Shown here one piece after another: positions 1 to 6,939 of a stretch of 37,067 nucleotides of DNA. The notes beneath the pieces are model-generated. The model saw nothing but the letters and a program-made list of their open reading frames with translations, ran no database searches and was not told the DNA's origin. The position numbers and the translations under genes were made by a program. Each line of letters begins with the position of its first letter. The first letter of the stretch is position 1. This stretch comes from an uncultured Oscillibacter sp. (GTDB lineage Bacteria > Bacillota > Clostridia > Oscillospirales > Oscillospiraceae): positions 1-37,067 of the forward strand of contig CAJTZI010000019.1 of the NCBI GenBank assembly GCA_910584075.1. Reading direction: 5' to 3'.

Positions 1-1412
1 TTCCCGCCTGGTACTGCGATGAGTGCGGCCACATCAATGTCTCCCGGGAGGACCCGGCGAAGTGCGAAAAGTGCGGCAGCACCCATCTGACCCGGGACCC
101 GGACGTGCTGGACACCTGGTTCAGCGCTGCCCTGTGGCCCTTCTCCACCCTGGGCTGGCCGGAGAAGACCGGGGATCTGGATTACTTCTACCCCACCTCC
201 GTCATGGTCACCGGCTACGACATCATCTTCTTCTGGGTATCCCGGATGATCTTCTCCGGCTGTGAGCAGATGAAGAAGATTCCCTTCCACACGGTGCTGA
301 TCCACGGCCTGGTGCGGGACGACAAGGGCCGGAAGATGTCCAAGTCCCTGGGCAACGGCATCGACCCGCTGGAGGTGGCGGAGAAATACGGCGCGGACGC
401 CCTGCGCTTCAACCTCATCACTGGCAACAGCCCCGGCAACGACATGCGCTTCTATACGGAAAAGTGCGAGGCCATGCGGAATTTCGCCAATAAGATCTGG
501 AACGCCAGCCGGTTCGTGATGATGAATCTGACCATTGACAGCTACGCCCTGCCGGAGACGGAAAGAATGGCCCCGGAGGACAAGTGGGTTCTCTCAAAGC
601 TGAACACCCTGGTGAAAGAGGTCACGGAAAACCTGGACAGCTACGAGATCGGCGTGGCCTCCGCCAAGGTTTACGACTTCCTGTGGGACACCTACTGCGA
701 CTGGTATATTGAGCTGACCAAGACCCGGCTGAACGGAGAGGACCGGGAGGCCAGTCTGACGGCTCAAAATGTCCTGTGCCATGTGCTGGTGGAGCTCATG
801 AAGCTGCTGCACCCCTTCATGCCCTTCATCACAGAGGAGATTTTCCAGGCCCTGCCCGGCCAGACGGGCTCCGCCCGTGAGGGCGAGTTCCTGATGACCT
901 CCCGGTGGCCGGAGTACCGGGCGGAGCTGAGCTTCCCGGCGGAGGAAGCCGCCATGGAGGCCGTGATGGACACAATCAAGGCCATTCGGGCCCGGCGGGC
1001 GGAGATGAACGTGCCGCCCAGCAAGAAGGCGGAGGTTCTGCTGGTCACTGCCACGCCGGATATCTACGCCCAGGGCCTGCATTTTATTCAGCGGCTGGCC
1101 TATGCCTCCCGGGTAACCTTCGCGGACGCGGCCCCCGCCGACACCGCCGGACAGGTGACGGTGGTGACCCACAACGCTACGGCATACCTGCCCCTCAGTG
1201 AGCTGGTGGACGTGGCCGAGGAGCTGGCGCGGATTGAAAAGGAGATTGAGAAGGCCAGAAACGGACTGCGGATTGTGGAGCAAAAGCTCTCCAACGAGAA
1301 GTTTGTCTCCAGGGCGCCGGAGGCGGTGGTGAATGTGGAGCGGGAGAAGGCCGCCAAGTTGCAGGACTTGATCGCCAAGCTGGAGGAGTCTGCCAAGGCC
1401 ATGGGGGGCTAA
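1..1412 (+). CDS. valS: Valine--tRNA ligase, C-terminal part (5' end outside window)
   Basis: Class I aminoacyl-tRNA synthetase that charges tRNA-Val with valine in the cytoplasm. The frame is open from base 3 and encodes about 469 residues, roughly the C-terminal half of a ValRS. The fragment opens in the zinc-knuckle region with CxxC pairs (WYCDECGH, then CEKCG), continues with the family motif DVLDTWFSAALWPFSTLGWP, and carries the KMSKS signature (bases 333-347) within KGRKMSKSLGNGIDPLEV. An anticodon-binding helical domain follows, and the last 65 residues (EELARIEKEIEKARNGL onwards) form the charged coiled-coil arm typical of bacterial ValRS. It ends at TAA 1410-1412, directly before a strong hairpin. 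The only uncertainty is the missing 5' half. Confidence 0.97.
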   Translation, partial: PAWYCDECGHINVSREDPAKCEKCGSTHLTRDPDVLDTWFSAALWPFSTLGWPEKTGDLDYFYPTSVMVTGYDIIFFWVSRMIFSGCEQMKKIPFHTVLIHGLVRDDKGRKMSKSLGNGIDPLEVAEKYGADALRFNLITGNSPGNDMRFYTEKCEAMRNFANKIWNASRFVMMNLTIDSYALPETERMAPEDKWVLSKLNTLVKEVTENLDSYEIGVASAKVYDFLWDTYCDWYIELTKTRLNGEDREASLTAQNVLCHVLVELMKLLHPFMPFITEEIFQALPGQTGSAREGEFLMTSRWPEYRAELSFPAEEAAMEAVMDTIKAIRARRAEMNVPPSKKAEVLLVTATPDIYAQGLHFIQRLAYASRVTFADAAPADTAGQVTVVTHNATAYLPLSELVDVAEELARIEKEIEKARNGLRIVEQKLSNEKFVSRAPEAVVNVEREKAAKLQDLIAKLEESAKAMGG

Positions 1413-1414
1413 AA

Positions 1415-1453
1415 CACCAAGGGCCCTGCCGGATTCCGGCGGGGCCCTTGGTG
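1415..1453. terminator. Hairpin terminator after valS
   Basis: An almost perfect 18-bp stem: 1415-1426 pairs with 1442-1453, a T-G wobble follows, then GCCGG pairs with CCGGC around a 3-base loop. The plus-strand side has no T-run, but four T's follow the stem on the minus strand. It ends the valS transcript or insulates in both directions. Confidence 0.75.
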
Positions 1454-1538
1454 AAAGGGTTTATGCGTCGGAGAGGGACAGCTCTGCGGTCTTTCACCCG
1501 GCGAAGCTCCCAATAGCAGAAAAAGGACTCTTACTGAA

Positions 1539-1605
1539 AATGTCAGCCATCCTGACAAACGGGTCTGACAGGAGGCCGCCGTTTCTGACGTCCCCCTGTC
1601 AGAAA
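1539..1605. repeat. Cluster of GTCAG/CTGAC inverted motifs
   Basis: Five copies of CTGAC or its complement lie within about 65 bases. Two form inverted repeats: TGTCAG (1541-1546) with CTGACA (1552-1557), and TTTCTGAC (1582-1589) with GTCAGAAA (1598-1605). A further CTGACA lies at 1565-1570. The last pair is followed by TTTT and could be a weak terminator; alternatively the cluster is an operator. The rest of 1454-1659 shows no gene. Confidence 0.35.
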
Positions 1606-1659
1606 TTTTGAATATGGATCATGGATTTCTTTCTGAAGATCAGAGAATTTGGAGTACAT

Positions 1660-2212
1660 ATGAAGGGCTTTATAAGATCAGACCAGATGTTCTCCCTCTG
1701 CGGACTGAACTGCGGCCTCTGCACCATGCGCCTGGGCAGCTGCTGTCCCGGCTGCGGCGGGGGAGAGGGGAACCAGGGATGAGCCATTGCCCGGTGCAGC
1801 CTGGAACACGGCGGAGTCGCGTACTGCTTTCAGTGAGGGGAGCATCCATGTGCCCGCTGTCAAGAGGTGGAACACGACAGATTCATCACCTACAAAACCG
1901 TCTGCGGGACCTGGAAAAGGCCCGGCGGATGGGATTGGACGCCTATTGGGCAGAACAGCGGGAGAGAAGCGGAATCCTGCAGCTCCTGCTGGAGCGGTAC
2001 AACGACGGCAGAAAAAGACCCTGTTCGCCCTGGCGGCAAATCTGCTGGAACTGGAGGACCTTCGGGGAATTCTGGAGCGGCTTTCGGAGGAGACAGCCCA
2101 ACTGCCGCTTCGGGAGCGGGCCGTCCGGGCCGCGGCGCTGTGCAGGGAGGCGGCGACTCTTTGGGGAATCGACCTGCGGCTGCGAAAACCGCCCGGAAAG
2201 TCCGGAAAATGA
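1660..2212 (+). pseudogene. Decayed DUF3795-type cysteine-rich protein gene
   Basis: The reading frame starts at ATG 1660 behind a GGAG site and begins MKGFIRSDQMFSLCGLNCGL, with clustered cysteines (CGLNCGLC, CCPGCGGG) as in DUF3795 proteins. It has four lesions: in-frame TGA at 1780-1782 and 1834-1836, then two frameshifts, each explained by one missing A in an A-run (about 1893-1896 and 2013-2017). Adding one A to each run restores FITYKNRLRDLEKARRMGLD and NDGRKKTLFALAANLLELED, and the corrected frame ends at TGA 2210-2212. From memory of related proteins, both TGA codons stand where cysteine is usual. The function of the family is unknown. A-runs of similar or greater length are intact in other genes here, so assembly error seems less likely than true decay. 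Confidence 0.75.
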
Positions 2213-2247
2213 AAGAAGATGAAAATTTCCATAGGGATTCCAAGGGT

Positions 2248-2254
2248 TTCGACA
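2248..2254 (-). promoter_or_regulatory. Candidate Spo0A box upstream of spoIIA operon
   Basis: TTCGACA at this position is an exact complement of the Spo0A box TGTCGAA, 90 bases before spoIIAA. In Bacillus the spoIIA operon is activated by phosphorylated Spo0A with sigma-H, so the position makes sense. A convincing sigma-H -35/-10 pair could not be assigned; AGGGATT at 2233-2239 is only a weak -35 candidate. Confidence 0.5.
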
Positions 2255-2279
2255 GAAAGTAAAAGTCAGACATGCTATC

Positions 2280-2315
2280 ATCACCGTAAGGCGTAGAGCC
2301 TTGCGGTGATTTTTT
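2280..2315 (+). terminator. Intrinsic terminator or attenuator before spoIIAA
   Basis: A 13-bp stem (2280-2292 with 2298-2310, one G-T wobble, 5-base loop GTAGA) runs into six T's (2310-2315). It would end transcription of the upstream pseudogene. It lies only 28 bases before the spoIIAA start and downstream of the Spo0A box, so it may sit in the spoIIA leader. Confidence 0.8.
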
Positions 2316-2343
2316 GTGCAGAAGAGGAAAAGGGACGAAGAAT

Positions 2344-2649
2344 ATGGAGATGAACGTAAAAAGTGCGGACAGGCAGCTGCTGCTGGAGCTGTCCGGGGAG
2401 ATCGACCACCACGGCGCGCGGGATGCCCTGCGGGAGCTGGAGCTGGCGGTGGACGCGGCGCTGCCGGCCAGGCTGGTGCTGGACATGACCGGCGTGACGT
2501 TTATGGACAGCTCCGGCATCGCGCTGATCCTGCGGGCACAGCAGCGGATGCAGCTGCTGGACGGCAGCGTTCTGGTCTGCAACGTACCGCCCCAGGCCAG
2601 AAGGGTTTTGGATGCCGCCGGCGTGGGCCGGCTGGTGACGATTCGGTAA
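2344..2649 (+). CDS. spoIIAA: Anti-sigma F factor antagonist SpoIIAA
   Basis: STAS-domain protein of 101 residues that frees sigma-F from the anti-sigma factor SpoIIAB in the forespore. The dephosphorylated form binds SpoIIAB; SpoIIAB phosphorylates a conserved serine to inactivate it. The phospho-acceptor motif FMDSSGIALIL is present, with Ser57 at the expected place. The start at ATG 2344 (MEMNVKSADRQLLLELSGEI) was chosen because it matches the family N-terminus; an in-frame ATG at 2314 would add residues within the terminator hairpin. The purine-rich stretch AGGAAAAGGGACGAAG serves as ribosome binding site. First gene of spoIIAA-spoIIAB-sigF, 14 bases before spoIIAB. Confidence 0.96.
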   Translation: MEMNVKSADRQLLLELSGEIDHHGARDALRELELAVDAALPARLVLDMTGVTFMDSSGIALILRAQQRMQLLDGSVLVCNVPPQARRVLDAAGVGRLVTIR

Positions 2650-2663
2650 AGGAGGTTTACATA

Positions 2664-3113
2664 ATGAAGACAAAAGCGTCCAACGAGGTCACTCTGGAAT
2701 TTCCAAGCCGCAGCAGCAACGAATCATTTGCCCGGGCCGCGGCGGCCAGCTTCGCAGCGCAGATGGACCCCACCCTCAACGAGCTGGAGGACATCAAGAC
2801 CGCTGTCAGTGAGGCGGTGACCAATGCCATTGTCCACGGCTATCCGGATTCTATCGGCAAGGTGGTGGTGAAGGTGCGCGTCTGCCTGGAGAACACGCTG
2901 GAGATCACGGTGCGGGACTATGGACGGGGCATTTCGGATGTGGACAAGGCCCGGCAGCCCATGTTCACCACCGGGGGAGAGGAGCGCAGCGGTATGGGGT
3001 TTACCATCATGGAGAGCTTTATGGACAGGCTGACCGTGCGCTCCGTGCCGGGAAAAGGCACGTCCGTGGTGATGAAAAAACGGCTGGCACCCCGGCTGAA
3101 AGCGGTGAAATGA
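2664..3113 (+). CDS. spoIIAB: Anti-sigma F factor / serine kinase SpoIIAB
   Basis: GHKL-fold protein kinase of 149 residues that binds sigma-F and phosphorylates SpoIIAA. The ATP-binding signatures are visible in order: N-box (EDIKTAVSEAVTNAIVHGY), G1 box (RDYGRGI) and G2 box (GMGFTIMESFMD). GGAGG at 2651-2655 gives a clear start at ATG 2664. Its TGA (3111-3113) overlaps the sigF ATG (3110-3112), so the anti-sigma factor and its sigma factor are translationally coupled, as in other spoIIA operons. Length and motifs are standard for the family. Confidence 0.97.
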   Translation: MKTKASNEVTLEFPSRSSNESFARAAAASFAAQMDPTLNELEDIKTAVSEAVTNAIVHGYPDSIGKVVVKVRVCLENTLEITVRDYGRGISDVDKARQPMFTTGGEERSGMGFTIMESFMDRLTVRSVPGKGTSVVMKKRLAPRLKAVK

Positions 3114-3814
3114 GCGCCGCGCTGGAGCTTTTGCGGGCGGCGCAGGAGGGAGACCGGGACGCCTGCGAACAGGCGGTCATTGAGAACAACGGCCTGATCT
3201 GGAGCGTAGTGCGGCGGTACTACGGCCGGGGCGTGGACCCGGACGACTTGTATCAGCTGGGGTGCCTTGGATTTTTGAAGGCTATCCAGGGCTTTGACTT
3301 CGACTACGGCACCTGCTTTTCCACCTACGCCGTCCCCAAGATCGCCGGGGAGATCCGGCGGTTTCTGCGGGATGACGGCGCGGTTAAGGTGGGGCGGAGC
3401 CTGCGGGAGCAGTCCCAGATGCTCTATGGGCTGCGGGAGCGCCTGCGCCACGAGCTGGGCCGGGAACCGGCCCTGTCTGAGCTGTCGGAGGCATCCGGAC
3501 TGACAGTGGAGGAGATCGCCCAAATCGATCTGGCCACCGATACGCCGGAGTCCCTTCAGCAGGAGACCATCGACGGGCTGACCCTGGAGGGGGTGCTGGG
3601 CACAGAGGCGCCGGAAGAGGCCCTGGTGGAGCGCATCGCCCTGCGGGAGGCCATAGACCAGCTGCCGGAGAAGGAGCGGATGACAATCCTGCTCCGCTAT
3701 TTCAAGGGGTTGACTCAGGAGCGGACAGCCCGGGTGCTGGGGGTGTCCCAGGTACAGGTATCCCGATTGGAGCGCCGGGGGCTGAAACGGCTGCGGGAGA
3801 GCTTCGGGCCCTGA
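3110..3814 (+). CDS. sigF: Forespore sigma factor sigma-F
   Basis: Sigma-70 family factor of 234 residues that starts the forespore-specific programme. Region 2 is seen in DLYQLGCLGFLKAIQGFD and in the -10 recognition helix STYAVPKIAGEIRRFLRDDG; region 3 in LRHELGREPALSELSEASGL; region 4, the -35 helix-turn-helix, in LTQERTARVLGVSQVQVSRL. It overlaps spoIIAB by four bases. Its last 113 bases are covered on the opposite strand by the 3' end of the convergent DNA-metabolism gene. Presence of the operon shows that the organism belongs to a spore-forming lineage. Confidence 0.97.
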   Translation: MSAALELLRAAQEGDRDACEQAVIENNGLIWSVVRRYYGRGVDPDDLYQLGCLGFLKAIQGFDFDYGTCFSTYAVPKIAGEIRRFLRDDGAVKVGRSLREQSQMLYGLRERLRHELGREPALSELSEASGLTVEEIAQIDLATDTPESLQQETIDGLTLEGVLGTEAPEEALVERIALREAIDQLPEKERMTILLRYFKGLTQERTARVLGVSQVQVSRLERRGLKRLRESFGP

Positions 3815-4559
3815 AATACGACTCGTCCTGAAACTCTGTCATGGTGTTCCAGTAGCGTTTGGGCATATTGGTCATCCGGCATTTGGGGTTATAGCGCTCC
3901 TTGATGGCAATGGTGTCATAAAACCGCTTCCATAAGAGCCGGTAGGAGGCCTCGGTCTCGTCCGGCGGGGCCATCTGGAAATCTGCCAGAGGACGGATGA
4001 CAGCCTTTCCGGCGGCATAGAAGAGAGCCTCGCGGTGGGTACGGTCGTAGAGGAAAAACCGCTCATTGAGATACCGGGCGCAGAAGTGGCCCCGCAGGAT
4101 GGGCAGTACCCGGTTTTTCGGCTCGATCTCGCCGCCCAGAACGCCACCCAGGTCGGAGAAGCGGACAAATCCCTTTAGGAGATGGGCCTCGCCCTCCAGG
4201 TGCCGCACCGCCCCGGCCACCGGGTAGAGGACCGGGTCGGAGAGGTTGCCCAGAAAGCCGGGGCCCTCTTGCAGCAGCTTTCGGACGAGGCGGTAGAGAT
4301 GGAGCTCCCGGTCAGGCAGGCAGGTGAGAAACCCCTTGCGCAGCAGCTCCGCCGCCCGGGGGGAGCATTTGACCACCTTCCGGTATACCCGGCCCGCGTG
4401 GTCCCGGTCCGTCGGAATAGAGCGGCTGGCAAATAGTGTTGGAACAAAGTCCTCATCGCGGCAGATGGCGGTGGGGACTTCTCTGTTGGCGTAGCTGTCA
4501 AATACGCAGCAGAGGAAGCCCTCAAAGCTGCCGTCGTAGCAATAGATTAATTCCGTCAT
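3702..4559 (-). CDS. Probable DNA metabolism protein (TIGR03915/DUF4130-like), partner of the radical SAM protein
   Basis: A 285-residue protein starting MTELIYCYDGSFEGFLCCVF at ATG 4559, eight bases after the stop of the radical SAM gene, with GAGG in front. The opening, the basic central part and the near-terminal MPKRYWNTMTEFQ match the family that is almost always encoded beside the TIGR03916 radical SAM protein and is thought to act in DNA modification or repair; no reaction is established. The family normally stops soon after the TEFQ-like motif. Here about 40 extra residues rich in Pro, Ala and Ser (from DESYFRARSS on) are read from the complement of sigF, which suggests that the original stop was lost. 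An in-frame ATG 25 codons upstream lies inside the preceding gene and was rejected. Confidence 0.85.
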   Translation of the reverse strand: MTELIYCYDGSFEGFLCCVFDSYANREVPTAICRDEDFVPTLFASRSIPTDRDHAGRVYRKVVKCSPRAAELLRKGFLTCLPDRELHLYRLVRKLLQEGPGFLGNLSDPVLYPVAGAVRHLEGEAHLLKGFVRFSDLGGVLGGEIEPKNRVLPILRGHFCARYLNERFFLYDRTHREALFYAAGKAVIRPLADFQMAPPDETEASYRLLWKRFYDTIAIKERYNPKCRMTNMPKRYWNTMTEFQDESYFRARSSPAAVSAPGAPIGIPVPGTPPAPGLSAPESTP

Positions 4560-4566
4560 AAGAGCC

Positions 4567-5832
4567 TCACACAGCGGCGAAGAGGGACAGCTGCTCCATA
4601 GGCGGCTGGGGCAGCAGGGGCCGCTCCGCGGCAATCAGCCCCCGCAGGAGGCTGTCCGGCGTGAAGCGGAGACCGTCGGCGATTTTGCCGGAGGCGGTGA
4701 GGAAGTACTGGGCCCGCTTCATCACCACGCCCAGCTTCGGGAGATTTTCAATGTGGAGCGGTCCTGTCCGGCGGGCGGACAGGATGCGCCGGGCGGAGGT
4801 GATGCCGATGCCGGGCACCCGCAGCAACGACTCGTAGTCGGCGGAGTTGACCTCCACAGGGAAGAACTCCAGATGGGCCAGAGCCCAGCTGCACTTGGGG
4901 TCCACCCGGGGATCGAAGTCCGGGTTCCCCTCGTCCAGCAGCTCCTCTGCCCGGAAACCATAGAACCGCAGCAGCCAGTCCGCCTGATACAGCCGGTGCT
5001 CCCGCAGAAGCGGAGGCTTTACGTCCCTGGCGGGCAGCAGGGCGTGTTCCACCACTGGCACGTAGGCGGAGTAGAACACTCGTTTCAGCCGGTAGCGGTC
5101 GTAGAGACCCTGGGTCAGCCGCAGGATGTGCAGGTCATTGTCCGCCGTGGCCCCTACGATCAGCTGTGTGCTCTGGCCGGCAGGGGCGAATCTGGGAGCG
5201 TGGCGGTACTTCACCAGCTCCTCTTTGCTCTGCCGGTTCCGAACCTGGATCTGGCGCATGGGGGCGAGAATTGCGCCCTTGCTCTTGTCCGGCGCCAGGG
5301 CCTTCAATCCTGCCTCGGAGGGCAGCTCAATATTGACGCTGAGACGGTCCGCCAGAAATCCAAGCTGTTCTACCAGCTCCGGCGCGGCACCGGGGATGGC
5401 CTTGGCGTGGATATAGCCGTTGAAGCGGCAGGTCTCCCGCAGAAGCCGCAGAGTGCGGATCATCAGTTCCGTGGTGTAGTCCGGGCTGCGGAACACGCCG
5501 GAGGAGAGGAACAGTCCCTCAATGTAATTCCGCCGGTAGAAGTTGATGGTCAGGTCCGCCAGCTCCTCCGGGGTGAAGGCGGCCCGCCGCGTCTCGTTGC
5601 TGCGGCGGTTGACGCAGTATTTGCAGTCATATACACAGCGGTTGGTCATCAGCACCTTCAGCAGCGTGACGCACCGCCCGTCGGCGGAGAAGGTGTGGCA
5701 GCACCCGGCCAGAGAGGTGGAGGTATTGCCGATATATCCTTTTTTTGCCGTGCGGCTGCCGCCGCTGGAGGTGCAGGCGGCATCGTACTTGGCTGCGTCA
5801 GTGAGAATGGTCAGCTTTTCAAGCACGTCCAT
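4567..5832 (-). CDS. Putative DNA modification/repair radical SAM protein (TIGR03916-like)
   Basis: Radical SAM enzyme of 421 residues. The cluster motif CxxxCxxC is Cys66-Cys70-Cys73 in TNRCVYDCKYC. The radical SAM barrel follows (LFLSSGVF, GYIHAKAIPGA, LSVNIELPS). The C-terminal part has a helix-hairpin-helix DNA-binding element (VNSADYESLLRVPGIGITSA, about residues 330-350), which supports action on DNA. The substrate is not known for the family. The start is ATG 5832, nine bases after the stop of a 34-residue membrane peptide; no strong ribosome binding site is seen, so coupling is possible. It is read from a promoter with LexA boxes, which implies induction by DNA damage. Confidence 0.9.
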   Translation of the reverse strand: MDVLEKLTILTDAAKYDAACTSSGGSRTAKKGYIGNTSTSLAGCCHTFSADGRCVTLLKVLMTNRCVYDCKYCVNRRSNETRRAAFTPEELADLTINFYRRNYIEGLFLSSGVFRSPDYTTELMIRTLRLLRETCRFNGYIHAKAIPGAAPELVEQLGFLADRLSVNIELPSEAGLKALAPDKSKGAILAPMRQIQVRNRQSKEELVKYRHAPRFAPAGQSTQLIVGATADNDLHILRLTQGLYDRYRLKRVFYSAYVPVVEHALLPARDVKPPLLREHRLYQADWLLRFYGFRAEELLDEGNPDFDPRVDPKCSWALAHLEFFPVEVNSADYESLLRVPGIGITSARRILSARRTGPLHIENLPKLGVVMKRAQYFLTASGKIADGLRFTPDSLLRGLIAAERPLLPQPPMEQLSLFAAV

Positions 5833-5841
5833 GGCTCTGGG

Positions 5842-5946
5842 TCACCGGGTCCGCCGGGGGCGTTCAATGGCGTCGATCAGCCGGAAGAGCTGGGCGGTGA
5901 GGACCACCACGCCGATCACGATGAAAAAAAGAGTCCAGCCAGTCAT
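5842..5946 (-). CDS. 34-residue membrane peptide heading the SOS operon
   Basis: A small frame with a good ribosome binding site (GGGAGG, 8 bases before ATG 5946) encodes a peptide beginning MTGWTLFFIVIGVVVLTAQ and ending RLIDAIERPRRTR. Residues 4-21 form one hydrophobic membrane span, followed by a short basic tail, so the C-terminus is probably cytoplasmic. It is the first gene after the LexA-box promoter and nine bases before the radical SAM gene. No family is recognised. Size, topology and SOS control recall small membrane cell-division inhibitors such as SidA of Caulobacter, but this is analogy only. It could instead serve mainly as a leader for translation of the next gene. Confidence 0.65.
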   Translation of the reverse strand: MTGWTLFFIVIGVVVLTAQLFRLIDAIERPRRTR

Positions 5947-5991
5947 GAAAAGACCTCCCTTGAAGCCGCAGCCTGGATACGCGGCGCAGTA

Positions 5992-6038
5992 GAATGTTTG
6001 TTCGATTACATTGTATATCGAACATTCGTTCTTGTCAA
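5992..6038 (-). promoter_or_regulatory. SOS promoter with two LexA boxes
   Basis: On the minus strand TTGACA (6038-6033), a 17-base spacer and TACAAT (6015-6010) form a near-consensus sigma-A promoter. The spacer contains a perfect LexA box GAAC-N4-GTTC (6020-6031) in the Firmicutes context CGAACATTCGTTCT. A second, imperfect box GAATGTTTGTTC (5992-6003) lies around the predicted start point. LexA bound here would block RNA polymerase directly. Confidence 0.88.
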
Positions 6039-6047
6039 GGGGAAAAT

Positions 6048-6084
6048 AAAAAAAGCGGCCGCCCCTCAGTGGGGATGGCCGCTT
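6048..6084 (-). terminator. Terminator of the iron-sulfur protein gene
   Basis: Read on the minus strand, AAGCGGCC pairs with GGCCGCTT (6053-6060 with 6077-6084), with an inner CCCC/GGGG stem, followed by seven T's (6054-6048). It separates this gene from the SOS operon promoter. Confidence 0.88.
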
Positions 6085-6093
6085 AAGTGTCTT

Positions 6094-6783
6094 TTACGGT
6101 TCTGCAATCCTTCCGTCTGTGGAGATAACCGCGGCCTGCCAGGGGATGGATTTTCCACTGGCCTGGAGCGCCCGTGTCACGGCGTTTTCCAGACCGCGGC
6201 AGCAGGGGACCTCCATGCGGACGATGGTTACGCTTTTAATTTCGTTTCCGGCGAGGATCTCCGTCAGCTTTTCCGCGTAATCTCCCTCGTCCAGCTTGGG
6301 ACAGCCGATCAGAGTGATGCGGTTTTTAATAAAGGTGTCGTGGAAGCCGCCGAAGGCATAGGCGGAGCAGTCGGCGGCGATCAGCAGGTCTGCCCCGTCG
6401 AAGCAGGGGGCGTGGAGGGGGACCAGCTTGATCTGCACCGGCCATTGAGAGAGGCGGCTGGGGACGGCTGCCGCAGACTCCTCTGCCGGCTGGCGGCGGA
6501 GCGTCTGGGCCCGGGTGCCGGGACAGCCCTGGGAAATGGCCCCCTTTTCCGCCTTTGCCTGCAGGACGGCGGCCTCGTCATAGGCCGGTGCCTCCCGCTC
6601 CTCGAAGGTGATGGCCCCGGCGGGACAGGCGGGCAGGCAGTCCCCAAGACCGTCGCAGAAGTGTTCCCGGGTGAGGACGGCCTTTCCGTTCACCATGTCG
6701 ATGGCGCCCTCATGGCAGACGGCGGCGCAGGCACCGCAGCCGCTGCATTTCTCCCGGTCAATCTTGATCATCTTTCGCAGCAT
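6094..6783 (-). CDS. 4Fe-4S dicluster iron-sulfur protein
   Basis: A 229-residue protein with an N-terminal ferredoxin module. The first cluster motif is complete (Cys13, 16, 19, 23 in CSGCGACAAVC). In the second (Cys43, 49, 53 in CDGLGDCLPAC) the usual second cysteine is Leu46, so it may bind a 3Fe-4S cluster or use another ligand. The C-terminal 120 residues hold more cysteines (DCSAYAFGGFHDTFIKN, LIGCPKLDEGDY, VPCCRGLE) and resemble a widespread clostridial family without a defined reaction. A redox role is likely. The start at ATG 6783 has GGAGG in front. Its promoter has an FNR-type palindrome at -41.5, so activation by a Crp/Fnr-family regulator is expected. Confidence 0.85.
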   Translation of the reverse strand: MLRKMIKIDREKCSGCGACAAVCHEGAIDMVNGKAVLTREHFCDGLGDCLPACPAGAITFEEREAPAYDEAAVLQAKAEKGAISQGCPGTRAQTLRRQPAEESAAAVPSRLSQWPVQIKLVPLHAPCFDGADLLIAADCSAYAFGGFHDTFIKNRITLIGCPKLDEGDYAEKLTEILAGNEIKSVTIVRMEVPCCRGLENAVTRALQASGKSIPWQAAVISTDGRIAEP

Positions 6784-6812
6784 TTTGCTCTCCTCCCATG
6801 TGCTTTGATGGC

Positions 6813-6856
6813 ATTATAACGCAAAAAGAGCCGGGGATGTGTTGCGTGCGCAACAC
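6813..6856 (-). promoter_or_regulatory. Promoter with Crp/Fnr-type operator at -41.5
   Basis: On the minus strand a perfect -10 (TATAAT, 6818-6813) lacks a good -35. An 18-base palindrome GTGTTGCGTGCGCAACAC (6839-6856) is centred 41.5 bases upstream of the predicted start point near 6806. This is the class II activation position of Crp/Fnr proteins, and the core GTTGC-N4-GCAAC has FNR-like half-site spacing. Confidence 0.7.
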
Positions 6857-6900
6857 TTTCCTGGATTCTTTTCTGGATGTTTTTCCGGGGCTCTCCGCTC

Positions 6901-6928
6901 TTGCTATTTTCTGAAAAGTATGTATAAT
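6901..6928 (+). promoter_or_regulatory. Sigma-A promoter of the folT-folC operon
   Basis: TTGCTA (6901-6906), a 16-base spacer and TATAAT (6923-6928), placed just before the THF riboswitch. Confidence 0.8.
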
Positions 6929-6939
6929 GAGATCCAACA

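Noticed and set aside
1780..1836. Selenocysteine at the two TGA codons.
   Set aside because: Two additional frameshifts, no evident bacterial SECIS hairpin after either TGA, and TGA is used as a normal stop in many genes here. Kept as a finding only because both fall at apparent cysteine positions.
4753..6819. A 688-codon open frame on the plus strand opposite the radical SAM and iron-sulfur genes.
   Set aside because: It is a shadow of well-supported minus-strand genes and crosses their promoters and terminator.
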